From: Tetraselmis striata
Lineage: Eukaryota; Chlorophyta; Chlorodendrophyceae; Chlorodendrales; Chlorodendraceae
Reading direction: 5' to 3'
Length of the DNA: 64,000 nt
NCBI GenBank assembly: GCA_006384855.1
Contig: VCJN01001554.1
Span: forward strand, 18,999-82,998
The stretch's first letter is position 1; each line of letters starts with the position of its first letter. The translations under genes were made by a program, and so were the position numbers. The notes below the pieces were generated by a model, which saw only the letters and a list, made by a program, of their open reading frames with translations, was not told the origin of the DNA and searched no databases. Shown piece after piece: positions 11,601-23,000 of this stretch.

Positions 11601-13885
11601 GACTGCTCGCGTGCTAGATCACTGCGGCCCCATGTCTCATTGCGGTTGTCGCATCGAAATGACGTGATTTGCCTCGCCGAAATGACTACAGCGATGCGCC
11701 GTTCCTTGACACCAATATCGCGACCTGGATAACACTCTACTCTGGCCGCCGTTACTTCATCCGGCTCTGTATCATAGCCATTTATTGTGCGCGGTGCCGC
11801 GGGCGAATATTTGGCACCACTCGCAGCAAAGCAGGACAGGGAGAGTCCCGTGTGTGCTCACCCTCAAAGGGGAACGAGTTGATCCCCCCGACGACTGGAA
11901 GTGCTAACAGAGCTATAGGGCCCGATGACATCCAATGTCGAGCACAGTCTCAACGCGGGATTTGACACCAGCTGCCCGTCGACACTCCGATACTTGTTGC
12001 GAGTAGGACCAAATATTCGCGGCACTACTCCCCGCTTTCGCCATGTAGCCACCCGCCACGGGAGCCCCTCCGACGCCGCGCCGAATTGAATCGAAATGAT
12101 TTAAAACGCGCCAACTTTCTGCTCTCCGCCGCTGAGTCGTTCTGCGGGTCCACCATTGGCCAAGCTAAGTGTATTATGCCGCCGGCTGATCGACCACCCT
12201 CCTGCGTTTCCAACCCCCTCCTACTTCCAACACGTAAAAGCGCCCCCCTGCTTATACCTCTAGTAGTTGGGCGTAGTGACCGTAGTAGTTGGGCGTAGTG
12301 TGTTTTTGGGTGTGGGTGTGTCTGCTCGTGCCGGCGGTCGATCGCGGTGTCGACCACCCTCCCGCGTTTCCAAGCCCCTCCTGCCCTCAACATGTAAAAG
12401 CGCCCCCCCCCCCCCCCCCCCCCCCCCCCCCGCCTGCTGCGACCAGGGTAGTAGTTAGGCGTAGTGTATTTTGGGGGGTGTGTGTCTGCTCGTGCCGGCG
12501 GTCGGTCGCGGTGTGGGCTATGGGGTCGTCGTCGTAGGTGAGTGTGCTGCGATGGTGTGAGGGTATGTCGGGCGATGCGGAGCAGTGGGTGGATGTCTCG
12601 CCGCGCCGCCCCTGCTCACGCTCGCGCTCGCCCCTCGCACGCGACCTCGCAGGGCTGGTGCAGGGGGCAGAGGAGGCGGCGGGCCCCTGCTTGGCGCTGG
12701 AGTTTGGGCAGGGCGACACGGTGTCGGGCCGGGTGTCGCGCGCCGAGGTGGCGCAGGTGGCGGCGGCCGCCCTGGCGCTGCCGGCAGCTGTCGGCAAGAC
12801 GTTTGAGGTGCGACATCATTTACTGGCCGGGATATCGGGCAGTCGTGGCGTCGGGCCCTCCCTCACATTGCCTTTTTTTTGTTGCACATGTATTGCACTC
12901 TCGAAATGCTCTGCTCCGCAGGTTGGGGCTTGCCCCAACTCGCATTACTCGAATGGGCCGACGCCCAAACGGGTAGGGCGGGCCTTTCGTGGTCAGTGCC
13001 GGGTATTTTAACGGCAGTGTTTTAGATAACAGTGATAGCTAGTGTGAAACCCTTGCAGCGCCTCTACGACGGCCGTTTAGGCAGCGATCCAGTTAATACG
13101 GATAGCCCTGGGTAGGCGACGCTCCGTGATGGTCAACAGGCCGGTGTTCATCGCATGAGTAGAAATGCGCGGTTGGTATATCGCGGGGATATGTGCGATG
13201 AATCATAATCGGTGGCGACTGGCGGTCCCGGCGTGGAGCCACTGCGAACGAGGCACCCCTCGCCCGTGTTCCGCCGCACCAACCAACACAACGGCGACAC
13301 AAGTCAGCTGCTTTTTTAGCAGCCTGGGCGTGAGGTATGATCTCTGACGCCGACAGGTGCGGCGCTGCGAGGCCGCGGACGCCAAGGACCGCACCCTGGC
13401 GCGCGACGACCTGCAGCGCCTCTTTCTGTGCGCCCACACAGGTGCGCCCGCCCGTCCCCGCCGCGGCGTGGCCCCTCCCCACAGCCCGCCTGCCAGTTAC
13501 TTCTAGGGGTAATCCTTGGTTTTCGGGTATGGGTTCCCGCGGTATATACTACGCGAGGCCACTCGCAGGAATCTCAGCGTACTATATCGGCATATCGTAT
13601 GGTGCCAGTCCTGTCCCGGGGGCGAAAAGAAAACGATATCGGCATATTGGCCCTGTATTAGCCACTTTTTTTGTTGCTCTAAAAGGTGAGTCATGGATCT
13701 CACGCTCAGTCTGCGCCACCCTCCTGGCGTGCATGTTACTGCCCGCCCCCTCACCAGACTGGGACCGGGCCAAGTTCGGGGTGCCGCCGTACCCGCGGCC
13801 CGTGGAGTACGTGCCGCCGCCCGCGAAGGAGGCGGCCCCGGCAACCGAGGCGCAGGAGAGCAAGCCCGTGGCCGCGAGCGCGTAG
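2680..13885 (+). CDS. HCF173-like atypical SDR with CIA30 domain (psbA translation factor), 11 exons
   Basis: Exons: 2680-2709, 3540-4060, 4516-4654, 7695-7808, 8591-8707, 9407-9479, 10026-10243, 10855-11026, 12653-12807, 13357-13441, 13758-13885. Every junction keeps phase, giving 583 residues, close to plant HCF173. MASVTAISHF and an Ala/Arg-rich stretch form a plastid-transit-like leader. A Rossmann fold follows (VLVAGATGQLGAEVV), then a CIA30 domain: WRRLDDVIMGGQSSS, GGGFCGTRTD, YDGICLRVKGSGQRLKLNL, YQACFNTLDGEWTTVRLPW. The chain then returns to the SDR fold (LSYTIVRPTG, FGQGDTVSGRVSRAEVA). In plants HCF173 binds psbA mRNA in the chloroplast and promotes synthesis of photosystem II protein D1; that role is inferred here. 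The intron after 8707 uses a GC donor; the others use GT. Intron 3 is 3 kb and holds an antisense gene. The short first exon was chosen for its strong GTAAGT donor and matching phase. A TGTAA lies about 180 bases after the stop. Confidence 0.88.
4075..4439. repeat. Intronic C tract and G tract in HCF173-like intron 2
   Basis: A C run of about 20 bases starts a dozen bases after the donor at 4060. A G run of about 22 bases lies near 4418-4439, before the next acceptor. These are two of the many homopolymers of this window. Confidence 0.9.
5834..6489 (-). CDS. Nested antisense three-exon gene, 117-residue protein of unknown function
   Basis: Exons on the minus strand: 6489-6415 (25 codons, ATG inside MSTKYEWDHERAG), 6247-6118 and 5982-5834, ending in TGA. 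Exon lengths 75, 130 and 149 sum to 354, exactly 118 codons. Donors are GTGAGTG and GTATGC; acceptors follow GCAG and ACAG. The middle exon holds GNKPHIGLRKVVSPVSGA; the last holds YSAYKPGDCEYNQLAYTKKF and REEVDLLIQSIRRTDYVNTM. The protein is soluble, charged, Tyr- and Lys-rich, with no membrane segment. I do not recognise the family; a small ciliary or cytoskeletal protein is only a guess. The gene lies wholly within intron 3 of the HCF173-like gene on the other strand. Small ORFs in other frames over the same stretch look like shadows. Confidence 0.65.
7960..8112 (+). repeat. Interspersed repeat family, copy in HCF173-like intron 4
   Basis: About 150 bases similar to 8915-9068, 31525-31680 and 19690-19815, and to 10497-10625 in reverse. 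Shared blocks include a CTTGCAT-like start, TTCGCTATAG, GGCAGGTTCT-like and a final CGGCACCC. Confidence 0.6.
8915..9068 (+). repeat. Interspersed repeat family, copy in HCF173-like intron 5
   Basis: The sequence has GGGCTTGCATACTAC, AAGAACATTCGCTATAGCTC and GGCAGGCAGGGCAGC, ending in GCCGGCACCC. It is the clearest match to the copy at 31525-31680. Confidence 0.65.
10497..10625 (-). repeat. Interspersed repeat family, reverse copy in HCF173-like intron 7
   Basis: Read on the minus strand, it carries CCGCTGTAGCTTTGTC, GAGCCCTGCCGGGTACGG, TATTCGCAGTGC and CGTCGGCACCCG in the same order as the plus-strand copies. Confidence 0.55.
12188..12520 (+). repeat. Two-copy tandem duplication with one expanded C tract (intron 8)
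   Basis: Two about 165-base units start with CGACCACCCTCC and end with CTCGTGCCGGCGGTCG. Unit 1 (about 12188-12350) has six C after AAAAGCG; unit 2 (about 12351-12520) has about thirty C at the same place. Otherwise the units are close in sequence. Confidence 0.85.
12846..13150 (+). repeat. Dispersed repeat, copy 1 (intron 9 of HCF173-like gene)
   Basis: The segment starting GGCGTCGGGCCCTCCCTCAC, through AACTCGCATTACTCG to GGCAGTGTTTTAGA, matches 14737-14935 closely. The following part (13045-13140) matches 14990-15085 but in reverse orientation. Confidence 0.75.
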
Positions 13886-13939
13886 TCTTTTTGTCGGCAG
13901 CGAGTCCCGGAAGGGGCGAAACAGCGTGACACCCAGGAG

Positions 13940-14314
13940 ACCCCCCCCCCCCCCCCCCCCACCCATCAAAACAAACAGTCACTGGCCCGCGTACATCCCT
14001 CCTATGTATTCAGTGCCATGTTGTGCCACGGTAAGGCTAGATTAGTAGATGGTATCGCACATCGTGTTGTAATGACGAGTATGTAGCCACACTGAGATGA
14101 GGTGACACCTCATGATCACTCTTGAAAGCCCATATATATGCACGTGCCACCACTCCGTAACGATTTGCCATTCATTGTCGCCATGGAACTGTGCTTTGGC
14201 GATGTGCTCCATCCCTCCCACGAGCCGTTGATACACCAGCAGCGTGAAAGGGCTTCAATGGAAGTGGTCCCTCTCATCTGTTGATCGATGCGATGAGGTG
14301 GCGCAACGCTTTAG
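13940..14314. other. 3' flank of HCF173-like gene
   Basis: A C run of about 20 bases lies at 13940-13961, 55 bases after the stop. A TGTAA near 14067 is the nearest candidate poly(A) signal of the green-algal type. Nothing else is recognised. Confidence 0.4.
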
Positions 14315-14473
14315 TTGGGCGGCATGCATCTGACGTCACGCAGGCTTGCTGCTGTGTCCGCAGCACTGACTATTCATTTGCCAGGACGGCATGCAGACGA
14401 TTCCTCAGAGATAATGCGTGCACAGGTCTCCGACTTCTTGGGCGCTCTGCATGGATATAATATAAATATAAAT

Positions 14474-14474
14474 A

Positions 14475-14512
<38 letters not shown>
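14474..14512 (+). repeat. (TATC)n microsatellite
   Basis: About nine TATC units, followed by a TATATA stretch. Confidence 0.95.
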
Positions 14513-14513
<1 letters not shown>

Positions 14514-14736
14514 GTATATATATATATAGCGCCATGTAATATTTCGATAATACACATACTCATGTACATCCCGTGCTGGATATGGCAGCGATATCGCGTA
14601 CTGTACACGCACCCGTGAAATATAGTACCGTAGTCCAAAACATACATTATTATGCTTTTATTTTGGGGGCGGGGTCCCCCCCCCCCCCCCCCCCCCTTCA
14701 CGGCACCCTGGATGTTACTGGGAATGGGAAAATTTT

Positions 14737-15090
14737 CCAGCTATGGCGTCGGGCCCTCCCTCACATTGCCTTCTTTGTTGCACATGTATCGCACTTCCGA
14801 AATGCTTTGGTCCTCAGGTTGCGGCCTGCCCCAACTCGCAGTACTCGGACGGGCCCACGCCCAAGCGGGTAGGGCGGTCCTTTCGTGGTCACTGCCGGTG
14901 TATCTTGATGGCAGTGTTTTAGACGGTGATCCAACAGTGTTGGAAACTCCGTCACGGGCATTTAATTAGTCTTGCAAAATGCTCCGGCAATTTGCTTGTT
15001 GCCTGTAACGGAGCGTCGCCTACCCAGTAGGGCTTTCCGTGACTGCCACAACGGCCGTCGTAGAGACGCTGCAAGGGGCTCACTTGTGCC
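14737..15090 (+). repeat. Dispersed repeat, copy 2, with inverted tail
   Basis: 14737-14935 matches 12846-13035 in direct orientation. 14990-15085 matches 13045-13140 in reverse (ACGGAGCGTCGCCTACCCAG against the reverse complement). One copy was rearranged after duplication. Confidence 0.7.
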
Positions 15091-15259
15091 AGTCCTTTCC
15101 CGGGGGCGGTAAAACAGTGCTTACTGCGATATGTATTTGGGTATGTACACGAGCACTCGCGCTTTATACGCGACATAATCCGCTAGCAGAATTAAGAAAC
15201 GACTACTACGGATAGTCAATATAATCACATGAGCTAGCAGCAGAAGGCGATATCGGAAA

Positions 15260-16348
15260 TCACCAAAATAAAAGGCAATCAGAAAGGTCCTCTATCGCGA
15301 CTGCGGGGTGGAAGCAGTAACATGAGAAGACGCAGAGTGCGTGGGCACGAGCACACGCATCAGACTTGGCCATCTGCACACCGGCAGAGAGAATGCCGCC
15401 CAGGGTACCATGCACGCAAGCCGAGACCCGTTGCAACAACCCCCGCCGTGTGCGCGACAGGTGACGGCGGAACTCAGCAGGTTGGCTGGCGACAAAGTTC
15501 CGAAGTGCCTGAACAGATTGACCACGAAGAAAGCAAGAGGTCGGGGCGGAAGGACCGCCAGGGAAGTTGCGCACAGCCAACAGCACCGCGAAGATGTAGA
15601 CCACCGTCAAAGCGGACTTCCCGAGACGGCCGCGGTCCTCAACCACAAAAGGGTAGTACCGGTGAACACCCTGCACTGGGGCGGAAGACGCCCGGTCCGC
15701 TGCCAACTTAGCATGCTCCGCCTCGGTCGCCGCGATTCCCGGGATGCACCAGCGGGGGTCGTTGCTCCAAGTGGGGGTCGTGGAGGACACGCACGCGAAG
15801 TCGATCATGTAATCGCATGCTGCCCCCCCCCCCCCCCCCCCCCCCCCCAACCCCGCCAGCGTCAGGTCCGACGGCCGCGAGCGGTCCGCTGGGCGCAGCC
15901 CACTCGTCTCAAGGGTCAAGTCGCCGGCTCCCGAGCGGTCCCGGTCAAGCACCGCCCCCGCATCAATTGCCACAGATGCCCACAGATTCTTCAAAGCGGT
16001 ATGCATGCGATGCTTGTAGTTCGCTACGGGGCATATGGGCAGATGATCCACGATGAAATCCGTAGCGCTCCGGTTCGAGCCATCCGTAGAGCGAAGCCAT
16101 AAGGGATCAATACCACACGTTGCAATGCCGGAAGGGGTATTGCCCGTAAATGGTGACAAAATGACTGCGGTATAAGTACTGTTGTTATTAGAGTAAAATT
16201 GAAGTTCGCCCCGGGCGGGACATCGGCCGAAGCCGTCCCAGCACTGACCTCTTGCGCCAACTGCAGTTTTGTTAGTAGGTCTGGCAATTGCCCTTGCCTC
16301 ATTCGAGCCCCGAAGGGCTAATGCATCTACCGGGTAAACCAGGGACAC
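15260..16348 (-). CDS. Uncertain 362-codon ORF, possible retroelement fragment
   Basis: A single open frame without introns runs through a C homopolymer, which is read as eight Gly. The C-terminal half has HRYYPFVVEDRGRLGKSALT and a helical QALRNFVASQPAEFRRHLSR. This loosely resembles the tail of LINE reverse-transcriptase ORFs (the FVPFVVE..GRLG type), but no reverse-transcriptase core motif is present. The N-terminal 90 residues overlap the SINE-like repeat at 16195-16445, so the start is probably meaningless. It lies between the HCF173-like and PIH1 genes, a region full of repeats. I would treat it as a relic or a chance ORF rather than a working gene. Confidence 0.3.
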   Translation of the reverse strand: MSLVYPVDALALRGSNEARAIARPTNKTAVGARGQCWDGFGRCPARGELQFYSNNNSTYTAVILSPFTGNTPSGIATCGIDPLWLRSTDGSNRSATDFIVDHLPICPVANYKHRMHTALKNLWASVAIDAGAVLDRDRSGAGDLTLETSGLRPADRSRPSDLTLAGLGGGGGGGGAACDYMIDFACVSSTTPTWSNDPRWCIPGIAATEAEHAKLAADRASSAPVQGVHRYYPFVVEDRGRLGKSALTVVYIFAVLLAVRNFPGGPSAPTSCFLRGQSVQALRNFVASQPAEFRRHLSRTRRGLLQRVSACVHGTLGGILSAGVQMAKSDACARAHALCVFSCYCFHPAVAIEDLSDCLLFW

Positions 16349-16445
16349 GCCGGGCCGATATTTATTGCCAAATTACATCGACCAGGAATCGAACCCGAGA
16401 CTTCTCGACCAAGAGGGGACCGCTCAACCGAGCGGACACGGAATG
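16195..16445 (-). repeat. tRNA-derived SINE-like repeat, copy 1
   Basis: On the minus strand GGGTTCGATTCCTGG forms a good pol III B box. It sits about 35 bases after GCTCGGTTGAGCGG, a weak A box. The segment downstream shares CGGCCCGGCGTGTCCC, TTAGCCCTTCGGGG and CTGCAGTTGGCGCAAG with 60880-61200, again on the minus strand. No intact tRNA fold is visible. Confidence 0.55.
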
Positions 16446-17068
16446 CACCTGTTGTTATTATCATTGTAGAAGAAAGTGTCGTTCGACACACTGTCCAGCG
16501 CGGAAAATCCCGCGTTCGATACATGTGTGTGGCTGTCTATAGCTGTACATGAACATGGCACACTGCCATGTATGCACGAATTGTTACAGTGTACCGGGGC
16601 GCACGCGGCTTTGTACAGCTTGTGGCTTTGGCAGGCGGTTGCGCGCAGGCACTTGCTAGGCTTGGAAATACAATTTAGTCTTGAAGCCATTGGGGATGGA
16701 TTGTTGCGGACAGCCTCGGGCATCGGGCATGGCGCTCCCGGACTGGGCGTGGCAATTGCAGCGGCCGGGAGTCGGGCCCAGTGCGGCGCTGCATGATGGC
16801 GTCATCATAAAAAGGTAGTTGACATAGTTAACATAGTATTCTTGAGCCACCGCCGCGGGGCCGAGCCGTGACCATGAGGTGGTCATGGGCCCCGTGCCGG
16901 GAACACGAGGCGAGGGTGCGGAGGCGCGGTGGGGGTCTGCGGGTGCATTGGCGGGGTGTGCACAAGGTGGGGTTTGGTGGAGTCATATTGTGAGGTAGTA
17001 ATATAGAGGGGCAAAAATGAGCCCCGGTGGGGGAGAGGAAGAAGCGGGGGGGGGGGGGGGGGGGGGGA

Positions 17069-20000
17069 TCATGGCTCCAGCTGGAGGTAGCTCTCGTTGG
17101 ACAGGCCGAGCTCGCCAAACTTGTGCGGCGCCTCCTTCCGCATCTGCACGCGAATGGACGACCGGTCAGCGCGCAAATGGACGGCCGGGCGGCCATCCAT
17201 GGCCCGTGAGTGTTGAGGGCCGCATCAACACGGGAAGCCGCGGTGGATTCGGGCCAAAAGCAGCGCAGCGGCTCCCAACACTCGTGCGGGTGAGGCATGG
17301 AGACACACCGTACACGCAGACGGGCTTCACAGGTGTTGTTCCCACCCAGCAAAGAGACACAACCCAAAGCAGCTATTGTCAACGCGTATCGGAATCCGCC
17401 GCAAACACACAACCGACATGGCGATGTTTCGATTTGCGACCCGTGAACCAAATGTAATTGGCGCGGTGTATTCATACACACATACTACACCACCACCGCG
17501 CGTAAATGCAATGATGTCCATAAGAGCATTGACGCGTATGGACGGAAGCCGGTGGACGACAGGTCACTTGTGGACGCGGAGTCCGATTACGGCGACCTTT
17601 GGAATGTTGGAGCCAATTTCAGTTTTCCGGAAGGAGGGGCGAATGATGTGATGGTGGGGGGGGGGGGGGGGGGGGGCAGAAGGGCAGGGGGGGAGGGGGG
17701 GGGGGGGGGGGGGGGCATCAACATGGCAAGCCGCGGCGGAAGCGGACCAAGCTACAATGCAGCCGCGTGGAGACATGGAGACACACCGTTTATGCAGATG
17801 GGCGTCACACATGTCGTTTTTTTCGGAATCTATAGCAAATACACGACCGTGGCGGTGGCGGTGGCGGTGCGACACGCCCGCGTGTTTCGATTTGCGCCCT
17901 ATAAACCAATTTAAATGGCGCAGTATATCCACACACACCACCACCACTGTATGTGTTCGAAGTGATGTCAATAAGAAGTGTGTGTGTATCACCGATGTGT
18001 GTATCAACGGAAGTCGGTGGGCTGCAGGTCACGTATGGACGCGGAGTCGGAGTAAAGGGGACTCTTGGAGCCTCTTCAAAAAAATGGTTTGATTTGCGCC
18101 CCGTAAACCAAATTAAATGGTGCAGTGTATCCACACACTGCACGACCACCACATGTTTTCGAAATGATGTCAATAAGAAGACACCGACGTGTGTATCGAC
18201 GCAAGTCGGTAGTCTGCAGGTCACTGATGGACGCGGAGGCGGGAGAAAAGTGAATCATGGAAAGTTGAAGCCACATTCAGTTTTCCGCAAGAAGGAGCAA
18301 ATCAAGCGAGGATGGGGGGGGGGGGGGGGGGCAACCTGCTCGAGCACTGACTCGAAGGGCCGGAAGGGCAGAAACACCAGCAGCTCGCCCTTTGCCGCGT
18401 CCAGCAGCACGTCGCCGCCCTCGTGCGTCACGAAGAACGGCGTCTTCACCGCCAAGCTGCGCCGGGCGTCACACACCGCCGACCCGTCATGACCGGACGG
18501 ACGGGCTTCGGCCGGTACGATGCAATGTAAAATAAATATAAAAGAACATGTTGTGTCTAATAAGATGGAGCTCTGATGGGATTTGAGGAATTTCCGGCAT
18601 CCAATTCCTTTTGTCTATGGGATTCATTAGTATTCCAAATCACACATTCAGAAACTGAATTAAGAGGATCGGATTCCAGGATTCCACATTTATCAGATTC
18701 CTGGATTTTCGAACATTCAACAATTTATGACCTCTGGATATAATTATGGGAAATACATATTAACTCTGTAATCCATTGGAATTCTGCTAGTTCGCTTGGA
18801 ACTCTGCGGAATTCTTGAATTCTGCCTCCAGTTCCTTTCTTTGTTTGCTGGATATCATTGGCTGCTGGGGGGGCGGGGGGGGGGGGGGGGGGGGAGGGGC
18901 GCGTACGTGGCGTAGCCGGGCGCCTCCACAAACACCTGGTCCGCCGCCACCTCCAGCGCCACGCTGCCCACGTCCAGCGGCGGGCCGCCCTCCGGCGTGC
19001 GCACCGTCAGCCGCACCGCCTCCGCCGGCGCCCCCACAAACTCGAGGCTGTGCTGCAGGCGGCCGGCGCCGGCGCCGCCCGCCAGCGCCTCCACCAGCGC
19101 GTCGCCGATAGGCGCACTGCCGGGGGCCGCCGGCGCCGAGGCGGCGCCGACCCCACTGCCGCTTCCGCCGCTGCTGGTGCTGCTGCCGCTGCCGCTGGGG
19201 CCAGCGCCGCTGCCCGCGGGGGGCGTGGCGCCCTTGGGGGGCCGCGCGGCGGTGGCGGGGATGGGCTTGGTGACGAGCGGGAACACGGGGTCCTCCTCCA
19301 CCGTGTCCTGCGGCCCAGGGCGGCCGGGGTAAGGGGCAAGGGGGGGGGGGGGGGGGGGGGGGCGGAGGTGCACAACAGTCAGCGGCAGCCGCACCTCCCC
19401 GCAAGAGGTGAACCATCTCGGCGCCATCGACTACCCAATTTGAGGCTAGTCACGGATACTTTGAAGACTGAACATGGATGCTCTAAATCCACCATCCAGG
19501 TTCAGGTTGAGAGAGAGAGGGGCAGAGAGAGGGGAGGGGGGCGTTGAATGTAGGCAGCCACGGGGGCGCTGAGACGGTGCGGTGGCTGAGGGGCATCACC
19601 CCACGCCGAGCAACTATCGGGCTGCCGCCCGGCAAATCCGGTTGTCACTATGAAGAAACATGGCAACACAAGGGCCCCGGACTGGGCTCGCGTGCAATCT
19701 ATCGGGGGAATCCCCCGTACGCCCGCCCCCGTTTCGTCCACGGTCAACCCCTGACAGGCGGAGGGGCTTCTTACTCACGGCGTCCTCATTACCGCGCCCG
19801 CACCCGCAGCAACATACTGCACACAGTCTGTCGTGTACCGCCTGGGGTGGTGCCGACACTGTGTGTGTGTGTGTGTGTGTTGAAAGGAAGGGGGGGGGTT
19901 GAAAGGAAGGGGGGGGGGGGGGGGAGCAAGGGGAGCTTCATGCAAAGACGGCATCGAGGATGGGGTGCGTTTCATCGCCGCGCCATCATACCCCCTTGCA

Positions 20001-23000
20001 TGGCCATCGGTCCTTTAGGGACCACCGCGTCGCACATAACGCCTTTTTGATTCGTACCCGAACAGATTCCGAATCAGAGGGGTCACCGGAGCCCATTATG
20101 CCACTGACCACACTGTCAATGCAAGCGAAACCAGCAACAGATCCACCGGAACGAGTACAGCCATCAACGGCGGATGTCGACCACATGCCATGGGTAAGAG
20201 AGGGGGGAGGGGGGGGGGGGTCACGCGCGCACCTCCACCTCGGTGACCAGCGCCTTCTTGTCCAGACGTATCCGCATGCTGGCCACGTGCTCGCCCTTGT
20301 AGCGCATGCGCGGCAGCTTGTACTTGGGGTCCAGCACCAGCTTGTGCTGCGCGCGCCATGGGGGCAAGGGCGGGCCGACAGGGGGGCAACAGAGTCCACG
20401 TCAGCGCCGGACCGTGCCATTGGGTCTGCGGGTCGGTATAACAACGATCCACTGCGTTGCGCCGCCGGCCCAGAGATTCTGCGCTACACTCGTGGCGTAT
20501 TACAACCGGGTTACGCACACACACAGCGGACCTTCTTTGCGAGGGGGCCCAAAGCGGCGCCGCGCAGCGGACCCCGCCGTGGGAGCGATGGAGCCATTGC
20601 TACCGGGTGCCATCGGGCGAGGGACGTACTGCACAGAGCGGGGCCTCCCTAACGTCACACATCCGACCACTGCCGCCCCCATCAGACAAACACGAATCAT
20701 TCCCAGAGCGAACACCAGCATTAACGCGAGCTCCCGTCCGTTACTGAGAGGATACGGGATGGGACGGTGTAGGCGGTGATGACCGGGGCGACCCACTAAT
20801 CTACACGCTACTCCACGCAGGCGAAGACGGGTCCACGGTGACGACGGAAACGCCATTTTTCTTTGCGCCCCCGGGACAGAACTGCAGGTCCCCGGGACAG
20901 TGAGACCTGTTGACAGAAATGCCCGCCCGCATGACGGCACCCCCCGGCCCTGCTCTCACCAGGGGCGGAGCGCGCTCATGGCGGCACAGAGCCGGCCATT
21001 GGCACGTCCCCGGGCACCCCCTCTCCACCACCACAACCTCTTGCTGGTACCCGTGCAGGCTGCTCATGAGTGACCGACCGGCTGTGCAGCTGAAACACTG
21101 AGGCGCCCATCCCCCAGAACCTGTTAGTGCAAACTGACCGGGTGCCATGTCATGCCATGCACTGCCAGCGACTGATCCTGACGGAATAGCCAGCAGCTGC
21201 ACATGTAGAATGTGCAGATGTGCAGCTGAAACACTGAGGCGGGAATCCCCGAGAACCTGAGATGGCCAATAACCCTCGTTGCGGACTGACCGGGTGCCAT
21301 GTCATGCCACACCATGCCATGACAGCGACCGATCCCGACGGGACAGCTGCACATGCAGATGCCATGCGAAATACTTGCAACATTCGATGCTCTGTGCAGC
21401 TGTGCCCCTCCGGATCCAGTTGCATCACCGCACCCGTCACCGGCGCCTCCGTCGTAGCTTGCAGCATGTCAGCCCACCGTGCGGAGGACCGGAGAGGGGG
21501 GGTGTGGGGGGGGGGGGGGGGGCAATGGCAGCGCCCACCTTGTGCTGCACCCAGCCGAGCGCGAGCTCGATGATAAAGTTCTTCAGCTGGCGGTGCGCCT
21601 TGGTCGCGGTGGCGCACACCTCGTCGTTGAAGACGCAGTCGTACACCGTGCACGCCTCGCCCTTGCGGTCCATGTCCACGCGCGGCTCGCCCAGCGAGAT
21701 GGGGCAGCGCAGCGCTTGCTGCGGCGGGGAGGGGAGGGGAGGGTGGGGGGGCAGCCACAGCCGGGTGTCAGCGCAGTCGAACTGTGGCCGTTCGTTACGC
21801 AGTAGAGCCGATTCGAAACGAGATCGAGAGCGGTAACTTTGGGATTCTGGGCCCGGTAAGCTCCCAAATTCTGAAATCCAATTGGAATTATTCTGGTGGA
21901 TTACTGAGATCTTGGCTCGGATTTCATCGGAGGGCGATTTTGAGTTCTGGCATTTTCTTCTTCGATTGGCTTGTGGGTGTTCTTAGCGCCTTGTTGTGCC
22001 GCAGGGGAAGAATCGCACTGACTGAATCCTAACGAGATCGCCAATTCGGATTCTGGAATAGATGGTCGGGTGAAACCGGGGTGAAATCCAAAATTCTGAC
22101 ATCTTGTTGAATTTGTCGGAATTCTGAGTACCCAGCTTGGAATTGCTCGGAACCCCACTATGTATTCTGGCAGTGTTTGGGATTGGCTGCTTTTGGCAAG
22201 GAGGGCGGGGGGAGGGGGGGGGTGGGGGGGGGGGTGGGAGGGAATTCCACCCCCCCCCCCCCCCCCCCCGGCCCCCATCTTCTGACCCTCTCCTTCTCCT
22301 GTCCCTTCTCTGTGGGGGCGTCAACCCCCGAGCGGGCCAGGCCTCGGGGAGTGTGCACATGTCGCCGCACCTGCGCGTCCGCGTCCGCGTCGTCGCCCTG
22401 GTCGAGCGCGCGCTGCACCGCCTCTGGCACTTTGCCCTCCTCCCACTTGGCGCCCGGCGGCGCCACCTTGTCGGAGCCGCAGATGTTGATGAAGACCTTG
22501 TTGCCCTTGTCATCGGCGGTCTTGATCACAAATCTGCGGCGCAGGGACGTCAGCAAAGGATGCGAGCCCACCGCTGCATGGCTACTGGGCGACTCTTTGG
22601 GCGGAGATGGTTTCAAGGGGCGGTGGTGCCGTAGCTAAAATGAAACCGACTGCCAAGGCTTGTACCGCAACAATGGATCGGATCCGCGCCAACTCGGAAA
22701 TAAATGTCGTACCACCGACCGGGAGGTTATGTGTGGTGTTTTCCGAATAAAATATGGTCCCACATCTTCATGAAAGGGTCCAAAGCAACGCAATTGGTCG
22801 CTAGTGTGGTTGCGGTATGAATGGTTTCAGGTACGTATACGGTACAGGTAGCACAACGTCTGCTTGGCCCAGCTCGGCCGGCACCCAGCGCTCACCCTGG
22901 TTCCGGGACGATGTCCTGCCCCTCCGCCACCTTGTCCGCTGCAGTGGCCTCTCCTTTCTGCTGCCGCACCGCCTTCAACAGTTCCTGCAGGAAGCGGTCG

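Noticed and set aside
18787-19416. 209-codon minus ORF with poly-Pro
   Set aside because: Shadow of PIH1 exon 6 running into the C tract; the other frame carries the CS-like domain.
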